Positions 8,915 to 18,295 of a stretch of 64,000 bases of DNA are shown one piece after another. The stretch covers positions 814,448-878,447 of the forward strand of contig CAWDDF010000003.1 in assembly GCA_963801035.1 (NCBI GenBank), given 5' to 3'. Made by a program: the position numbers and the translations under genes. A model generated the notes under the pieces. It saw nothing but the letters and a program-made list of their open reading frames with translations. It was not told where the DNA came from and made no database searches. Every line of letters starts with the position of its first letter. Position 1 is the first letter of the stretch. This stretch comes from JACCZX01 sp963801035 (GTDB taxonomy: Bacteria; Pseudomonadota; Gammaproteobacteria; Burkholderiales; Burkholderiaceae_F).

Positions 8915-11823
8915 CGGCGGAAAGCGGCGGGCGGATGTCTCGAAGTGAAGCATTGGCTCGACTCGCGGCCGCGCACGGCGTCGCAATCGAATACGACGAT
9001 ATCTGGGGCAAACGTCACCGTGTGCCCGACTCGACGCTCGAACAGTTGCTGGCCGCGATGGGCATCCGCGATGCAAAAGCGGATACCAAAACGCCGCGCG
9101 AAGACCAGGCTGAGCGCGACGAGCGGCTCATTGACCCGCTGATCGTGCTGCGCACCAACGTGCGGCCGTGGAGGTTAAAGCTTTGCCTGCCTGCACAGGG
9201 AGCCGAATCGGTCATCGGCGTGCGCGTGGTCACCGAGGACAACAAGGAATGCGTCGACGCCACGGTCGCACTGGTGAGTCGCACTCCTTCGCCGAGCGAT
9301 CGCGCAAAAGTCGATGTCGAACTCGAGCTCAGCGCCACGTTGCCGCTGGGTTACCACCGTGCGGAGTTTGTAGCGGGCGCCGACACTATTGCGCACACGT
9401 GCCTTGCCGTAGCGCCGGCTAGCTGCTTTGTTCCTGCATCCGTGCAGACAAGAAAGGTGTGGGGCGCGGCCGTGCAGTTGTACGGAGTGCGTTCAGCGCG
9501 CAATTGGGGCATTGGCGACTTCACCGACCTTGCGAACATCGTTGCGCAATGGGGCGATCGAGGCGCGGGAATCGTCGGCGTCAATCCGCTGCATGCGATG
9601 TTTCCGCATGAGCCGCGGCATGCGAGCCCGTACAGTCCGTCGAGCCGGCTGTTCCGCAATACGCTGTACATCGATGTAGAGGCAGTGCCCGAGTTTCGCG
9701 AATGCGAAGAGGCGAAGTCGCTGGTGCAGTCGCCGGCGTTTCAGCAAAACTTGGCAGCGCTGCGTGCCACGCAGTTGGTCGACTATGTAGGCGTTGCGAC
9801 CGCCAAGCGCGAGGTACTGGAACTTTTGTACCGGCATTTTCGTGAACGTCATCTGCATGCGGGTGATGCGCGCGCGCAGGCATTTCAGGCGTACGTCAAG
9901 AGCGGCGGCGAGGCGCTGCGCAGGCACGCGCTGTTCGAAGCGCTACGGCAGCACTTCCACCGCGAAAATTCCGCATGGGGCTGGAGCGACTGGCCGCAGG
10001 AGTATCACGATCCACTCGAGCCGAGCGTCGCGCGATTCGCCGAGCAACACGCCGAGCGCGTCGAGTTCTCGATGTATCTGCAGTGGCAAGCCGAGCAGCA
10101 GTTCGCGGCGGTTGGCGCGCGCGCCCGGTCCGTCGGCCTGCCGATCGGCGTCTACACGGATCTTGCTGTGTCGATCGATCGCGGCGGCGCCGAGGCATGG
10201 GCGAACCAGGATCTGTACGCGCTCAGTGTCGGAGTCGGTGCGCCGCCTGATGCCTTCAATGCGCAAGGGCAGGACTGGGCGCTGCCGCCGCTGATCCCGG
10301 GCCGGCTGCGCGAAGCCGGTTATGCACCGTTTCTGGCGACGCTACGCGCCAACATGCGCAATGCGGGCGCGCTGCGAATCGATCATGTGATGAGTCTCGC
10401 CCGCTTGTTCTGGATTCCTGCCGGGAGCTCGCCTGCTGCCGGCACGTATGTCCATTACCCGTTCGATGATCTGCTGGGACTGCTCGCGCTCGAGAGCCAT
10501 CGTCATAGCTGCCTCGTGATCGGGGAAGACCTTGGCACCGTACCCGATTACGTGCGCGAAGCGATGGCGTCGAACGCAATCCTGTCGTATCGCGTGCTGC
10601 TGTTCGAGCGCGAAGACAACGGCGAATTCAAGGCGCCTGCGGCGTATCCGGCCGAAGCGCTGGTCACTGCAACCACCCATGACTTGCCTACGCTCGCCGG
10701 TTGGTGGGAGGGCCTCGATATCGAGCTGCGCGCCGCCCATGGTTTGCTGACGAGCGAGGAAGACCGCGCGAACCAGACGAAGGACCGCGAACGTGATCGG
10801 CGCCGGCTGGTCTCTGCTCTCGAGCGGGCGCAGCTGCTGCCCGCACACACAGACATCGACGCAGCTTCGCAGCCGATGGACCCGCTGCTTGCAACTGCGG
10901 TGCAGGCGTACCTGGCAACTACGCCTTCGCGGCTGCACGTGATTCAGCTAGAGGACGTCTTCGGTGTGCGTGAACAACCCAACCTGCCGGGCACCACCGA
11001 TTCGCATCCTAACTGGCGTCGCAAGCTGCCGGTGCCAGTCGAGGCGTGGCGGGATGATTCCCGCTTTAAGACGCTGGCAACGGTGTTGAAGCAAAAGAGG
11101 CCGCGCAGCCGAAAGCGCACCAGCCGTCGGCGAACGGCATCGCCGCCGCGCTCGCGGCCGCTGCACGTACCGCGCGCGACTTACCGCGTGCAGATGAATC
11201 GCGCTTTCACATTCGCCGACGCCACCGCGCTGGTCCCCTATCTCGCAGCGCTCGGCGTGAGCCACGTGTACTGCTCGCCCTACCTGCGCGCGCGCCCAGG
11301 CAGCTCGCACGGCTACGACATCGTCGATCACGGGACGCTGAACCCGGAGATCGGCAGCCGCGACGATTTCGAGCGCTTCGTCGCTGCGCTCAATGCGCAC
11401 GGCATGGGACATCTGTGCGACGTCGTGCCGAACCACGTCGGCGTGATGGGAAGCGATAACGCCTGGTGGATGGATGTGCTCGAAAACGGGCAGGCCTCCA
11501 GCTGCGCTGAGTACTTCGATATCGACTGGGCGCCGCTCGATTCCGATCTGGCAGGCCGCCTACTGGTGCCGGTGCTTGGAGATCCCTATGGCGCAGTGCT
11601 CGAACGCGGCGAGCTGAAGCTCGCTTTCGAGCAGCAGCAGGGCTCGTTCGCAGTCACATACTTCGATCATCGATTTCCGATCGACCCGCGTACTTATCCG
11701 GCGCTGCTCGAGCCAGCGTTCGAGTCGGCGCGCGCCGATCTCGCACCGGAGGCCGCTGCAAGCGGTCGCTCGCCTCATCGACCGGCTGGGCGCATTGCCT
11801 GCGCAAACGACGGTCGATCGTGA
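8911..11823 (+). CDS. malQ: 4-alpha-glucanotransferase fused to the N-terminal part of maltooligosyltrehalose synthase (frame broken near 11750)
   Basis: The first ~735 residues are MalQ (GH77), which disproportionates maltodextrins. Key motifs are WGAAVQLYGVRSARNWGIGD, YTDLAVSIDRGGAEAW, Asp491 (RIDHVMSL), Glu539 (GEDLGTVP) and Asp591 (TTHDLPTL). After a basic linker (RPRSRKRTSRRR, ~nt 11098-11140) the same frame enters TreY at TYRVQMNRAFTFADA and continues through SSHGYDIVDH. It loses TreY sequence near nt 11750 and stops at 11823. TreY resumes in frame +2 from about 11756 (ARLIDRLGALPAQ). The start is GTG 8911, overlapping the treZ stop (GTGA); ATG 8935 is the alternative. A MalQ-TreY fusion is plausible for maltodextrin-to-trehalose conversion. 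Confidence 0.85.
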   Translation: MTAESGGRMSRSEALARLAAAHGVAIEYDDIWGKRHRVPDSTLEQLLAAMGIRDAKADTKTPREDQAERDERLIDPLIVLRTNVRPWRLKLCLPAQGAESVIGVRVVTEDNKECVDATVALVSRTPSPSDRAKVDVELELSATLPLGYHRAEFVAGADTIAHTCLAVAPASCFVPASVQTRKVWGAAVQLYGVRSARNWGIGDFTDLANIVAQWGDRGAGIVGVNPLHAMFPHEPRHASPYSPSSRLFRNTLYIDVEAVPEFRECEEAKSLVQSPAFQQNLAALRATQLVDYVGVATAKREVLELLYRHFRERHLHAGDARAQAFQAYVKSGGEALRRHALFEALRQHFHRENSAWGWSDWPQEYHDPLEPSVARFAEQHAERVEFSMYLQWQAEQQFAAVGARARSVGLPIGVYTDLAVSIDRGGAEAWANQDLYALSVGVGAPPDAFNAQGQDWALPPLIPGRLREAGYAPFLATLRANMRNAGALRIDHVMSLARLFWIPAGSSPAAGTYVHYPFDDLLGLLALESHRHSCLVIGEDLGTVPDYVREAMASNAILSYRVLLFEREDNGEFKAPAAYPAEALVTATTHDLPTLAGWWEGLDIELRAAHGLLTSEEDRANQTKDRERDRRRLVSALERAQLLPAHTDIDAASQPMDPLLATAVQAYLATTPSRLHVIQLEDVFGVREQPNLPGTTDSHPNWRRKLPVPVEAWRDDSRFKTLATVLKQKRPRSRKRTSRRRTASPPRSRPLHVPRATYRVQMNRAFTFADATALVPYLAALGVSHVYCSPYLRARPGSSHGYDIVDHGTLNPEIGSRDDFERFVAALNAHGMGHLCDVVPNHVGVMGSDNAWWMDVLENGQASSCAEYFDIDWAPLDSDLAGRLLVPVLGDPYGAVLERGELKLAFEQQQGSFAVTYFDHRFPIDPRTYPALLEPAFESARADLAPEAAASGRSPHRPAGRIACANDGRS

Positions 11824-14056
11824 TGCCGTCGACGCACGCCGGCGCGACAGCGTGAGCCTGAAGCACGAGCTCGCGCAGCTTGCCGTCCGGCACCCGCCAC
11901 TGTCGGACACGATTGCTCGCGTCGTCACTGAATTCAACGGCGAGCCCGGCCGGCCCGAAACGTTCGAGCGGCTGCATGCGCTGCTGGAAGCGCAAGCGTT
12001 CCGTCTCGCGTATTGGCGTGTCGCCAGTGACGAGATCAACTATCGCCGCTTTTTTGACATCAACGATCTGGCGGCGCTGCGGATGGAAAACGAGCCGGTG
12101 TTCGACGCCACGCACTCGTTCATTCTGCAATTGGCCGCGGTCGGCAAGATCCACGGGCTGCGCATCGATCATCCGGACGGGCTCTACGATCCTGCGCGCT
12201 ACTTCGAGCGCTTGCAGGAGCGTTATCGGCAGCATGTTCAGTCACTGCGGCCCGCCAGTGAAGACGTAGCACCGGTCTATGTGGTGCTGGAGAAGATCAC
12301 GGCGAGCCACGAGCATATGCCCGAGCAGTGGCCGGTGGCTGGGACTACGGGCTATCGCTTTGCCAACGTCGTCAACGGCCTGTTCGTCGACAGTGCGTCC
12401 AAAACACGGATTGATCGCGTCTGGCGCGCCTTCGTCGGCAGCGAAGCGCTCGACTACGACGCGATCGTCATTCGCAGCAAGCACGCCACGATGCGAGGTC
12501 CGCTCGCGGCCGAGATGACGATGCTGACGCGCCGCGCGCTACGGATTGCGCGCAGCGACCGCCATACGCGGGATTTCACATTTCATGTGCTGCGAAGGGC
12601 GATCGAGGAGATCGTCGCCCACTTTCCGGTTTATCGCACTTACGTTGCGCAGGGCCGCGCGTCAGCCCAGGACCGGCGCTACATCGACTGGGCCGTCAAG
12701 CGAGCGCGGCGTGCGGCGCGCGCAGCCGATCCGAGCGTGTTCGACTTCGTGCGAACGCTGATGCTGGCCTTGCCCCCGGCGGGCTCTTCAGCGGATGTCG
12801 AAGCACGCTACCGCGAGTTTGCAATGCGCTTTCAGCAGTTCACGGCGCCGGTCACCGCCAAGAGCGATGAAGACACGAGCTTTTATACGTTCAATCGCCT
12901 GCTGTCGCTGAATGACGTCGGCGGTGATCCGGAGCAGTTCGGCATGACGGTGCGCGCGTTTCATGGAGCGTCGCTCGACCGTGCTGCGACCTGGCCGGCG
13001 ACGATGCTGGCGACTTCGACGCACGACAACAAGCGCTCGGAAGACGTCCGCGCCCGCATCGACGTCATTTCGGAGCTGCCCGCCGCGTGGCGTCTGACCG
13101 TGCGCCGCTGGAGTCGGATGAACCGCAATCGCAAGCGCGAGGTCGACGGCGAGGCCGCGCCGTCGCGCAATGACGAGTACCTGCTGTATCAGACGCTGAT
13201 CGGCACTTTCCCGGCGGGAGAGGTTGACGACGAGGCGCTCGCAAACTACCGCGCGCGGATCGAGCGCTATGTCGTGAAGGCCGCGCGCGAGGCGAAGGTT
13301 CACACGAGCTGGCTCGCGGTCAACTCCGATTACGAGGACGCTTGCGTAGCGTTCGTAGCCGCATTGCTCGGATCGTCAACCGACAATCTGTTCCTCGCCG
13401 ACCTGCGGATGCAAAGCGACACATTCGCCTGGTTCGGCATGCTGAACAGCCTGTCGATGGCGCTCGTCAAGTTTGCATCACCGGGCGTGCCCGATCTGTA
13501 TCAGGGTAACGAGTTGCTCGACTTGCGGCTAGTCGATCCCGACAATCGCTCCGCGGTCGACTACGAGCTGCGCCGCACACTGCTTGCCGAGTTGCATGAG
13601 CTCGCGGGCGCGTCGGCCAATAAGTGGGGCGTCGCGATCGCATCATGGTTCTCAACTCCTGGCGACAGCCGTGCCAAGCTGTGGCTGACATACCGGCTGC
13701 TGAATTTTCGCGCCACGCATTCGGAACTGATGGCGGACGGCGAATATGTGCCGGTCAATGTGGCCGGCAACCGCGCTCAACATATCGTTGCATTCGCGCG
13801 TCGCCATCAGGACAGTGTTGCCATTGCGGTCGCGGGCCGCCTGTTCGCTTCGCTCGGACTGGCACCGGGTGTGCTACCGGTAGGAGAAACGCCGTGGGGC
13901 GACACCGAGCTCGACGTCGGGTTTCTTCTACCCGACGGCTCGCTGAACAACGTATTAACCGGCGAGACGCTCACGCTGCGCGGCGGGCGCATTCGGCTGG
14001 CTGAATGTTTCGCCCGGTTTCCCGCGGCATTGCTGCACTACACGCCGCCTAGCTGA
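11795..14056 (+). CDS. treY: Maltooligosyltrehalose synthase, C-terminal part (continues the malQ-treY frame after a frame change)
   Basis: TreY rearranges the reducing-end alpha-1,4 bond of maltooligosaccharides to alpha,alpha-1,1. This frame holds the rest of the GH13_26 enzyme: AYWRVASDEINYRRFFDINDL, HGLRIDHPDGLYDP, VLEKITASHEHMPEQW, TTGYRFANVVNG, ATSTHDNKRSEDVRARI and the C-terminal PGVPDLYQGNELLDLRLVDPD. Homology begins slightly before the listed TTG, at about nt 11756, so this is not an independent start. It is the continuation of the upstream reading frame after a one-base change. Joined, the fusion protein would be about 1715 residues. Whether the break is real or a sequence error cannot be settled from the sequence. 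Confidence 0.85.
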   Translation: MPAQTTVDRDAVDARRRDSVSLKHELAQLAVRHPPLSDTIARVVTEFNGEPGRPETFERLHALLEAQAFRLAYWRVASDEINYRRFFDINDLAALRMENEPVFDATHSFILQLAAVGKIHGLRIDHPDGLYDPARYFERLQERYRQHVQSLRPASEDVAPVYVVLEKITASHEHMPEQWPVAGTTGYRFANVVNGLFVDSASKTRIDRVWRAFVGSEALDYDAIVIRSKHATMRGPLAAEMTMLTRRALRIARSDRHTRDFTFHVLRRAIEEIVAHFPVYRTYVAQGRASAQDRRYIDWAVKRARRAARAADPSVFDFVRTLMLALPPAGSSADVEARYREFAMRFQQFTAPVTAKSDEDTSFYTFNRLLSLNDVGGDPEQFGMTVRAFHGASLDRAATWPATMLATSTHDNKRSEDVRARIDVISELPAAWRLTVRRWSRMNRNRKREVDGEAAPSRNDEYLLYQTLIGTFPAGEVDDEALANYRARIERYVVKAAREAKVHTSWLAVNSDYEDACVAFVAALLGSSTDNLFLADLRMQSDTFAWFGMLNSLSMALVKFASPGVPDLYQGNELLDLRLVDPDNRSAVDYELRRTLLAELHELAGASANKWGVAIASWFSTPGDSRAKLWLTYRLLNFRATHSELMADGEYVPVNVAGNRAQHIVAFARRHQDSVAIAVAGRLFASLGLAPGVLPVGETPWGDTELDVGFLLPDGSLNNVLTGETLTLRGGRIRLAECFARFPAALLHYTPPS

Positions 14057-14170
14057 CATCGACTTTTCCTAAAACCGTATCAGCCGAGGAATTCATTCCG
14101 TGACAGCTGAACGATCGCTTTGATTAATTACGGCCATGCGAGCTTGGAGTGTCTTGAAGAAAAAATCCTG

Positions 14171-14863
14171 TCATCGGCGTGCAGTGCGTACGCGCGCCTT
14201 GTCGTGCTTCAGTCCGCGGTTGTCCCACAACCGAAATCCGCCGGTAAATGCGTCCGCATTGTCGCCGCGGCGACCGAGGGGAGGCAGGTGCTTTATATGC
14301 CGTGCATTGCCGCCACCCAGCACGATGTCGTCTGGTAGAAGCGCAGCCGTCAGGCGAACAATGACGTCGGCGACGTTCTCGCGCCATTTTTGCTTGCCAT
14401 CGCGCTTGAGCGCCGCGTCCCCTACGTAGTCCTCGAACGTTGCCTTCTTGTACGGTAAATGCGCGAGTTCCATCGCGATGATCACCCCGTCGGCGATCAG
14501 CGTCGTGCCGAGGCCGGTGCCGAATCCGAGGAACAGCATCCTGCCGCCTTCATAAGCACCGAGCGCCTGCATCGCCGCGTCGTTGATGATCCGCACCGGG
14601 TGCCCGAATGCCGCTGCGTAATCGAAGTCGACCCATCCGTTGCCGAGATTGGGTGGCTCAGCGATCGGCTGATTGTGCGCAACTGCACTCGGCAACCCGA
14701 GAGCGATCGCGTCGTACTTCCAGCCGCGTGCCAAGACGCGAACTCCCGCCACCATCTGACTCGCGGTGAACTTCCGACCCGACGCCATCTTGCGCACGGT
14801 CTTGTGTCCGGTAGCGAGGATCTTGACGCTGCTTCCGCCGACATCGATGACCAGCACGTTCAT
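14171..14863 (-). CDS. ppgK: Polyphosphate glucokinase (ROK family)
   Basis: A 230-residue ROK-fold kinase. It has the N-terminal phosphate loop VIDVGGSSVKILATG, the central INDAAMQALGAYEGG and the glycine-rich FLGFGTGLGTTLIADG. LPDDIVLGGGNARHIK near the end is typical of PpgK-type enzymes, which phosphorylate glucose with polyphosphate and often also ATP. It is last in the minus-strand row otsA-otsB-ppgK, 66 bases after otsB, and faces treY. Glucose-6-phosphate is a substrate of OtsA, so co-expression makes sense: glucose freed by glucanotransferase or trehalose turnover can be recycled. The zinc-finger-type ROK cysteines are absent, as expected for this subgroup. Confidence 0.85.
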   Translation of the reverse strand: MNVLVIDVGGSSVKILATGHKTVRKMASGRKFTASQMVAGVRVLARGWKYDAIALGLPSAVAHNQPIAEPPNLGNGWVDFDYAAAFGHPVRIINDAAMQALGAYEGGRMLFLGFGTGLGTTLIADGVIIAMELAHLPYKKATFEDYVGDAALKRDGKQKWRENVADVIVRLTAALLPDDIVLGGGNARHIKHLPPLGRRGDNADAFTGGFRLWDNRGLKHDKARVRTARR

Positions 14864-14928
14864 GCGAATCTCGTGACGTCCCTGCGCAATAACGTCTTTA
14901 TCAGTTCAATGAAGTGCTTTGAGTTGCG

Positions 14929-15727
14929 TCAGTGCCCGGAGGCTGACGCGGTCGGCCGCTGCAGCAGTTTAAGTAACTGATCGAGCAGACCCGATATATC
15001 TGACTGCTGGTCAATGAAAAAGCTCGCCCGGCTCGTGCTGTCAGGTTCGACGCGGACCGTTGTCCAATGCGTCGGCGCCTGCGCAAAAACCAACTCGTCG
15101 GTCTCGATCGTCGCCGACGAATAAAACACGCTCGGCCCCTTCGCGTTGCGCCAGATCAACGAGCGCCTCGAACTTGGTCAGTGCGTTCGGCGGCAGCAGG
15201 TTGAACACCAGTTTGCCTCCGATCACACGCGCCGCCGGTACGAGCCGCGATACAACCGCGCTGAGTCGCTGCTCCGCCAGCGCGTGATCTGCAGCCATTC
15301 GGTAGTGCACCGACAGCGTCAGACCCTTGTCTTCGAGGATGATGCCGGAATCTCTGTCCGAGTCGGCGAGATACTGTTGCAACTGCGCAAGCCATGCACG
15401 ACATACCTGCCGCATCGCATCCACATCGACGGCCTCGCCCGTGCCTTCTGAGCCGTGATTGCCGATGCAGTGGCGGATTTCGCCCGGAATGCGCGCACGC
15501 ACATCGGCCAGGCTTCGCCCCGAGATCACCGCAACCAATGCACACTGTGCAAGCTGCGCCAACTGTTGCTGCACACCGATCGACAGGCGGGCAGCGTCCG
15601 GCCGAGTCACGATCGGCGCCAGCGTGCCGTCGAAATCGAACGCGAACAGAGAGCGCGCGAGCGAGAGACCTCGCAGGGCATCCTGCCCTTCGGGCGACGA
15701 AAGATGCTTCATCCGAGATTCACTCAT
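14929..15727 (-). pseudogene. otsB: Trehalose-6-phosphate phosphatase, frame broken inside the GDDxTDE motif
   Basis: OtsB dephosphorylates trehalose-6-phosphate. The first frame (from 15727) carries the HAD motif FAFDFDGTLAPI, then VISGRSLADVRARIPG, NHGSEG, GLTLSVHYRMA and GGKLVFNLLPPNALTKFEAL, reaching LFVGDD. It then reads RDRR instead of the expected ETDE. One extra base near plus-strand 15111 explains this: removing it gives GDDETDELVFAQAP and the normal C-terminus TVRVEPDSTSRASFFID, ending at 14929. Without the correction, the first frame stops at 15041. It starts 54 bases after the otsA stop. I infer an intact gene with an indel error, or a recently inactivated copy. Confidence 0.85.
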
Positions 15728-15781
15728 GCCCTGGCGATCGCGATGCGAAAGCTTCCTGCGCCCAGCTTGGTGCGGCGCTGA

Positions 15782-18013
15782 TCACGCTCCGCCGTTGTCG
15801 CCAACACGCGTGGCGAAGCGCTCGCGGCGGCGCAGTCTTGCTGCATCGATCAGCATGCGGCCGGCCCATCGGTAGACGTTGAGTTCGCGCACCAACTCGC
15901 GCAGATTGACCATGCGCTCGCGCTGCTCTTCCTCGGGCATCGACACCGCGCGGTGCAGTGTCGTCGCCATCTCTTCGATGAAATAGGGATTGACAATCAA
16001 TGCTTCATTCAATTCGCGTGCAGCTCCGGCGAACTGACTGAGAATCAGTACACCTCGTTCGTCTTTGCGCGCGGCGACGAACTCCTTGGCCACCAGGTTC
16101 ATTCCGTCATGCAGGCTTGTAACCATGCACACGTCGCAGGCGCGGTAGTGCGCACGTACCGAGGACTCACTGTGGTGCTCGATCAACAGCCGGATTGGTA
16201 GCCACCCGTTACGGCCGAAGCGATTGTTGATTTCGTCGGCGGTCCTGCGTACCTGTTGCTCGAAGTGCAGGTAGTCCTCGAGCGACGAGCGCGACGGCGC
16301 GGCGATCTGCACCAGACTGAAGCGGCCGACCCACTTCGGATACAGCTCAAAGAACCGTTCGACGCTGCGCAGTCTCTCGATGATCCCCTTTGTATAGTCG
16401 AGCCGGTCGACACCCAGCCCCAGCACTTGTGCGTCGTCGACGCCGAGACCGCGCCGGATTCGCGCGCGCACCGCTTCCGTCGACTCGTCGTTCGGAGTGG
16501 TATCGGGCCACGCGATGGAGATCGGATAGGCTTCGACCCGCGTCAGGTGACCGCCAAACGAGACGGTCGAACTTTCGTATTCGATGCGCGCCTCGAGAAA
16601 GCGGTCCACCGTTTGCAGGAAGTTATTGCAGTGATACCGCGTGTGAAATCCGAGGATGGTGCTGCCCAGCAAGCCGTTGATGATCTCGCTGCGCCACGGG
16701 CAAATACCGAATGATTCGGGATTGGGCCAGGGAATGTGCCAGAACGTGATGATCGTCGCGCGAGGCAGCCGCTTGCGCACCAGCTGCGGAAGCAGCGCGA
16801 AGTGGTAGTCCTGGATCAGAACGATCGGATCATCGGAATGCACTTCCTGCGCGACAGCGTCCGCAAACTTCCGATTGACCGCAACGTACTGGTTCCAGTC
16901 GTTGGTACGAAATGTGGGACGAACATGTGCGATATGGCACAGCGGCCACAGTCCCTCATTGGCGAGCCCGTAGTAGTAGCCCTGCTCTTCTTCCTCACTG
17001 AGCCAGACGCGCCGCAGCGTGTACGACGGATCGTCCGGCGGTACGCGCAGTCGGCCAGCCGAATCGGCCGATTCGCGGTCGGCCGAGCCGCTGCCATGCG
17101 CGATCCAGGTGCCGGCACATGCGCGCATCACCGGCTCCACCGCGGTGACCAACCCGCTCGCCGGCCGCTGCATCTGAATCCCTTGCTCCGACTTGACGTG
17201 GATATACGGCTCGCGATTCGACACAACGACCACCTCGTCGCCGGCGAATTGTTCGTCGAGCAGCCTCCGTAAAGCTTGCGGGCTCCACTTAACCGCGATC
17301 GCGTCCTGCTCGCTCCGCTCATTCTCGAGGTCGCGCAGCAGTGCGCGCAAGTCGGGGACCAGCGGCTGAAGCTCGGGACTCGGCTGCGAAAATGGTCTGA
17401 TCACGCCGTCGCCGCGCAGCATCGCGCGCACGCCTGCGATCCAGCCACGCCAGCTCACGTGCGCCACAGCGATCGTGATCAGCGCGACCACTACGCCGAG
17501 ACCAGTGAACAGCAACAGGATGTACTTGCGAGTGTCTTCGCTGCGCCGCTGTACGAAACTCATGTCATGCAGCATTACCAGGGTGGCAACGTCGGTGCCG
17601 CTGCGCTTCAGATCGGCCGTCGACACGTGCAGCGGACCCTGCGGCGACTGGAGCAGAAAGCCCACGCCGTCGCGTGCTCGCTTGCGCACGCTGCAGTCGA
17701 TCGAAGGCGGAAAACTGCGCGTCTTGTGCAGCAGGCGGCCCTCGGCATCGCACAGCGCCAGTGCAAAAAGACGCTCGTCGGTGGTCGCGCGCTCCAGCAG
17801 CGAGTCGAGACGCGCAAACGTTTTCGATTCGACCAAATCGCTCACCGGTTCTTCAAACGACCGCGCAATCAGGCCGGCGCGGATGTCGAGATCGCGCACA
17901 AACCAGCGTTGCATCAGCGAGTCGACCAGCGGTATTGACAGATAGGCAACGGCCAGGATGGCGAGCAGCAGCGGCAGCAGAAAGCGTAACGAGATTCGGA
18001 GGGAGCGAAGCAT
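15782..18013 (-). CDS. otsA: Membrane-anchored trehalose-6-phosphate synthase with an N-terminal sensor-like module
   Basis: The C-terminal ~490 residues are a GT20 trehalose-6-phosphate synthase: VVVVSNREPYIHV, RPASGLVTAVEP, IQDYHFALLPQL, FWHIPWPNPESFGICPWR, VDRLDYTKGIIERL and DGMNLVAKEFVAAR. Ahead of it lie about 250 extra residues: a first TM helix (LRFLLPLLLAILAVAYLSIP), about 130 residues that would face the periplasm, a second TM helix (YILLLFTGLGVVVALITIAV) and a HAMP-like or helical linker. This is a chemoreceptor-style layout. ATG 18013 is chosen (GGAG nearby); GTG 18061 directly follows an in-frame stop and would add 16 residues. The family's usual length is ~460-500 residues. It is first in the otsA-otsB-ppgK row. 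Confidence 0.88.
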   Translation of the reverse strand: MLRSLRISLRFLLPLLLAILAVAYLSIPLVDSLMQRWFVRDLDIRAGLIARSFEEPVSDLVESKTFARLDSLLERATTDERLFALALCDAEGRLLHKTRSFPPSIDCSVRKRARDGVGFLLQSPQGPLHVSTADLKRSGTDVATLVMLHDMSFVQRRSEDTRKYILLLFTGLGVVVALITIAVAHVSWRGWIAGVRAMLRGDGVIRPFSQPSPELQPLVPDLRALLRDLENERSEQDAIAVKWSPQALRRLLDEQFAGDEVVVVSNREPYIHVKSEQGIQMQRPASGLVTAVEPVMRACAGTWIAHGSGSADRESADSAGRLRVPPDDPSYTLRRVWLSEEEEQGYYYGLANEGLWPLCHIAHVRPTFRTNDWNQYVAVNRKFADAVAQEVHSDDPIVLIQDYHFALLPQLVRKRLPRATIITFWHIPWPNPESFGICPWRSEIINGLLGSTILGFHTRYHCNNFLQTVDRFLEARIEYESSTVSFGGHLTRVEAYPISIAWPDTTPNDESTEAVRARIRRGLGVDDAQVLGLGVDRLDYTKGIIERLRSVERFFELYPKWVGRFSLVQIAAPSRSSLEDYLHFEQQVRRTADEINNRFGRNGWLPIRLLIEHHSESSVRAHYRACDVCMVTSLHDGMNLVAKEFVAARKDERGVLILSQFAGAARELNEALIVNPYFIEEMATTLHRAVSMPEEEQRERMVNLRELVRELNVYRWAGRMLIDAARLRRRERFATRVGDNGGA

Positions 18014-18295
18014 TGATGTCCGCGCTCCACCGGGCTGCTCGTGGTTGAAGTCGGCGTTCACCTAACTAACAGTGGAGGCAAGTGAGAGAGCCTAGCAGGC
18101 CACGCTATTAAGATCGGGCCACTGAACGCGTAGATGCGTTGTCAATTCTTCACGCAGTCCAGAAGCAAAAGCTTGGCGCGGCCTCGCGGCCGTTGCGCAC
18201 TGTGTTGATTTGATTTGAGGCGTTTAGAACTACTCACTCCACGGTCGCAAATCGAGCTCTTGCGTCCACGCGCTGCGATGTCGGATCGGCTTAGT

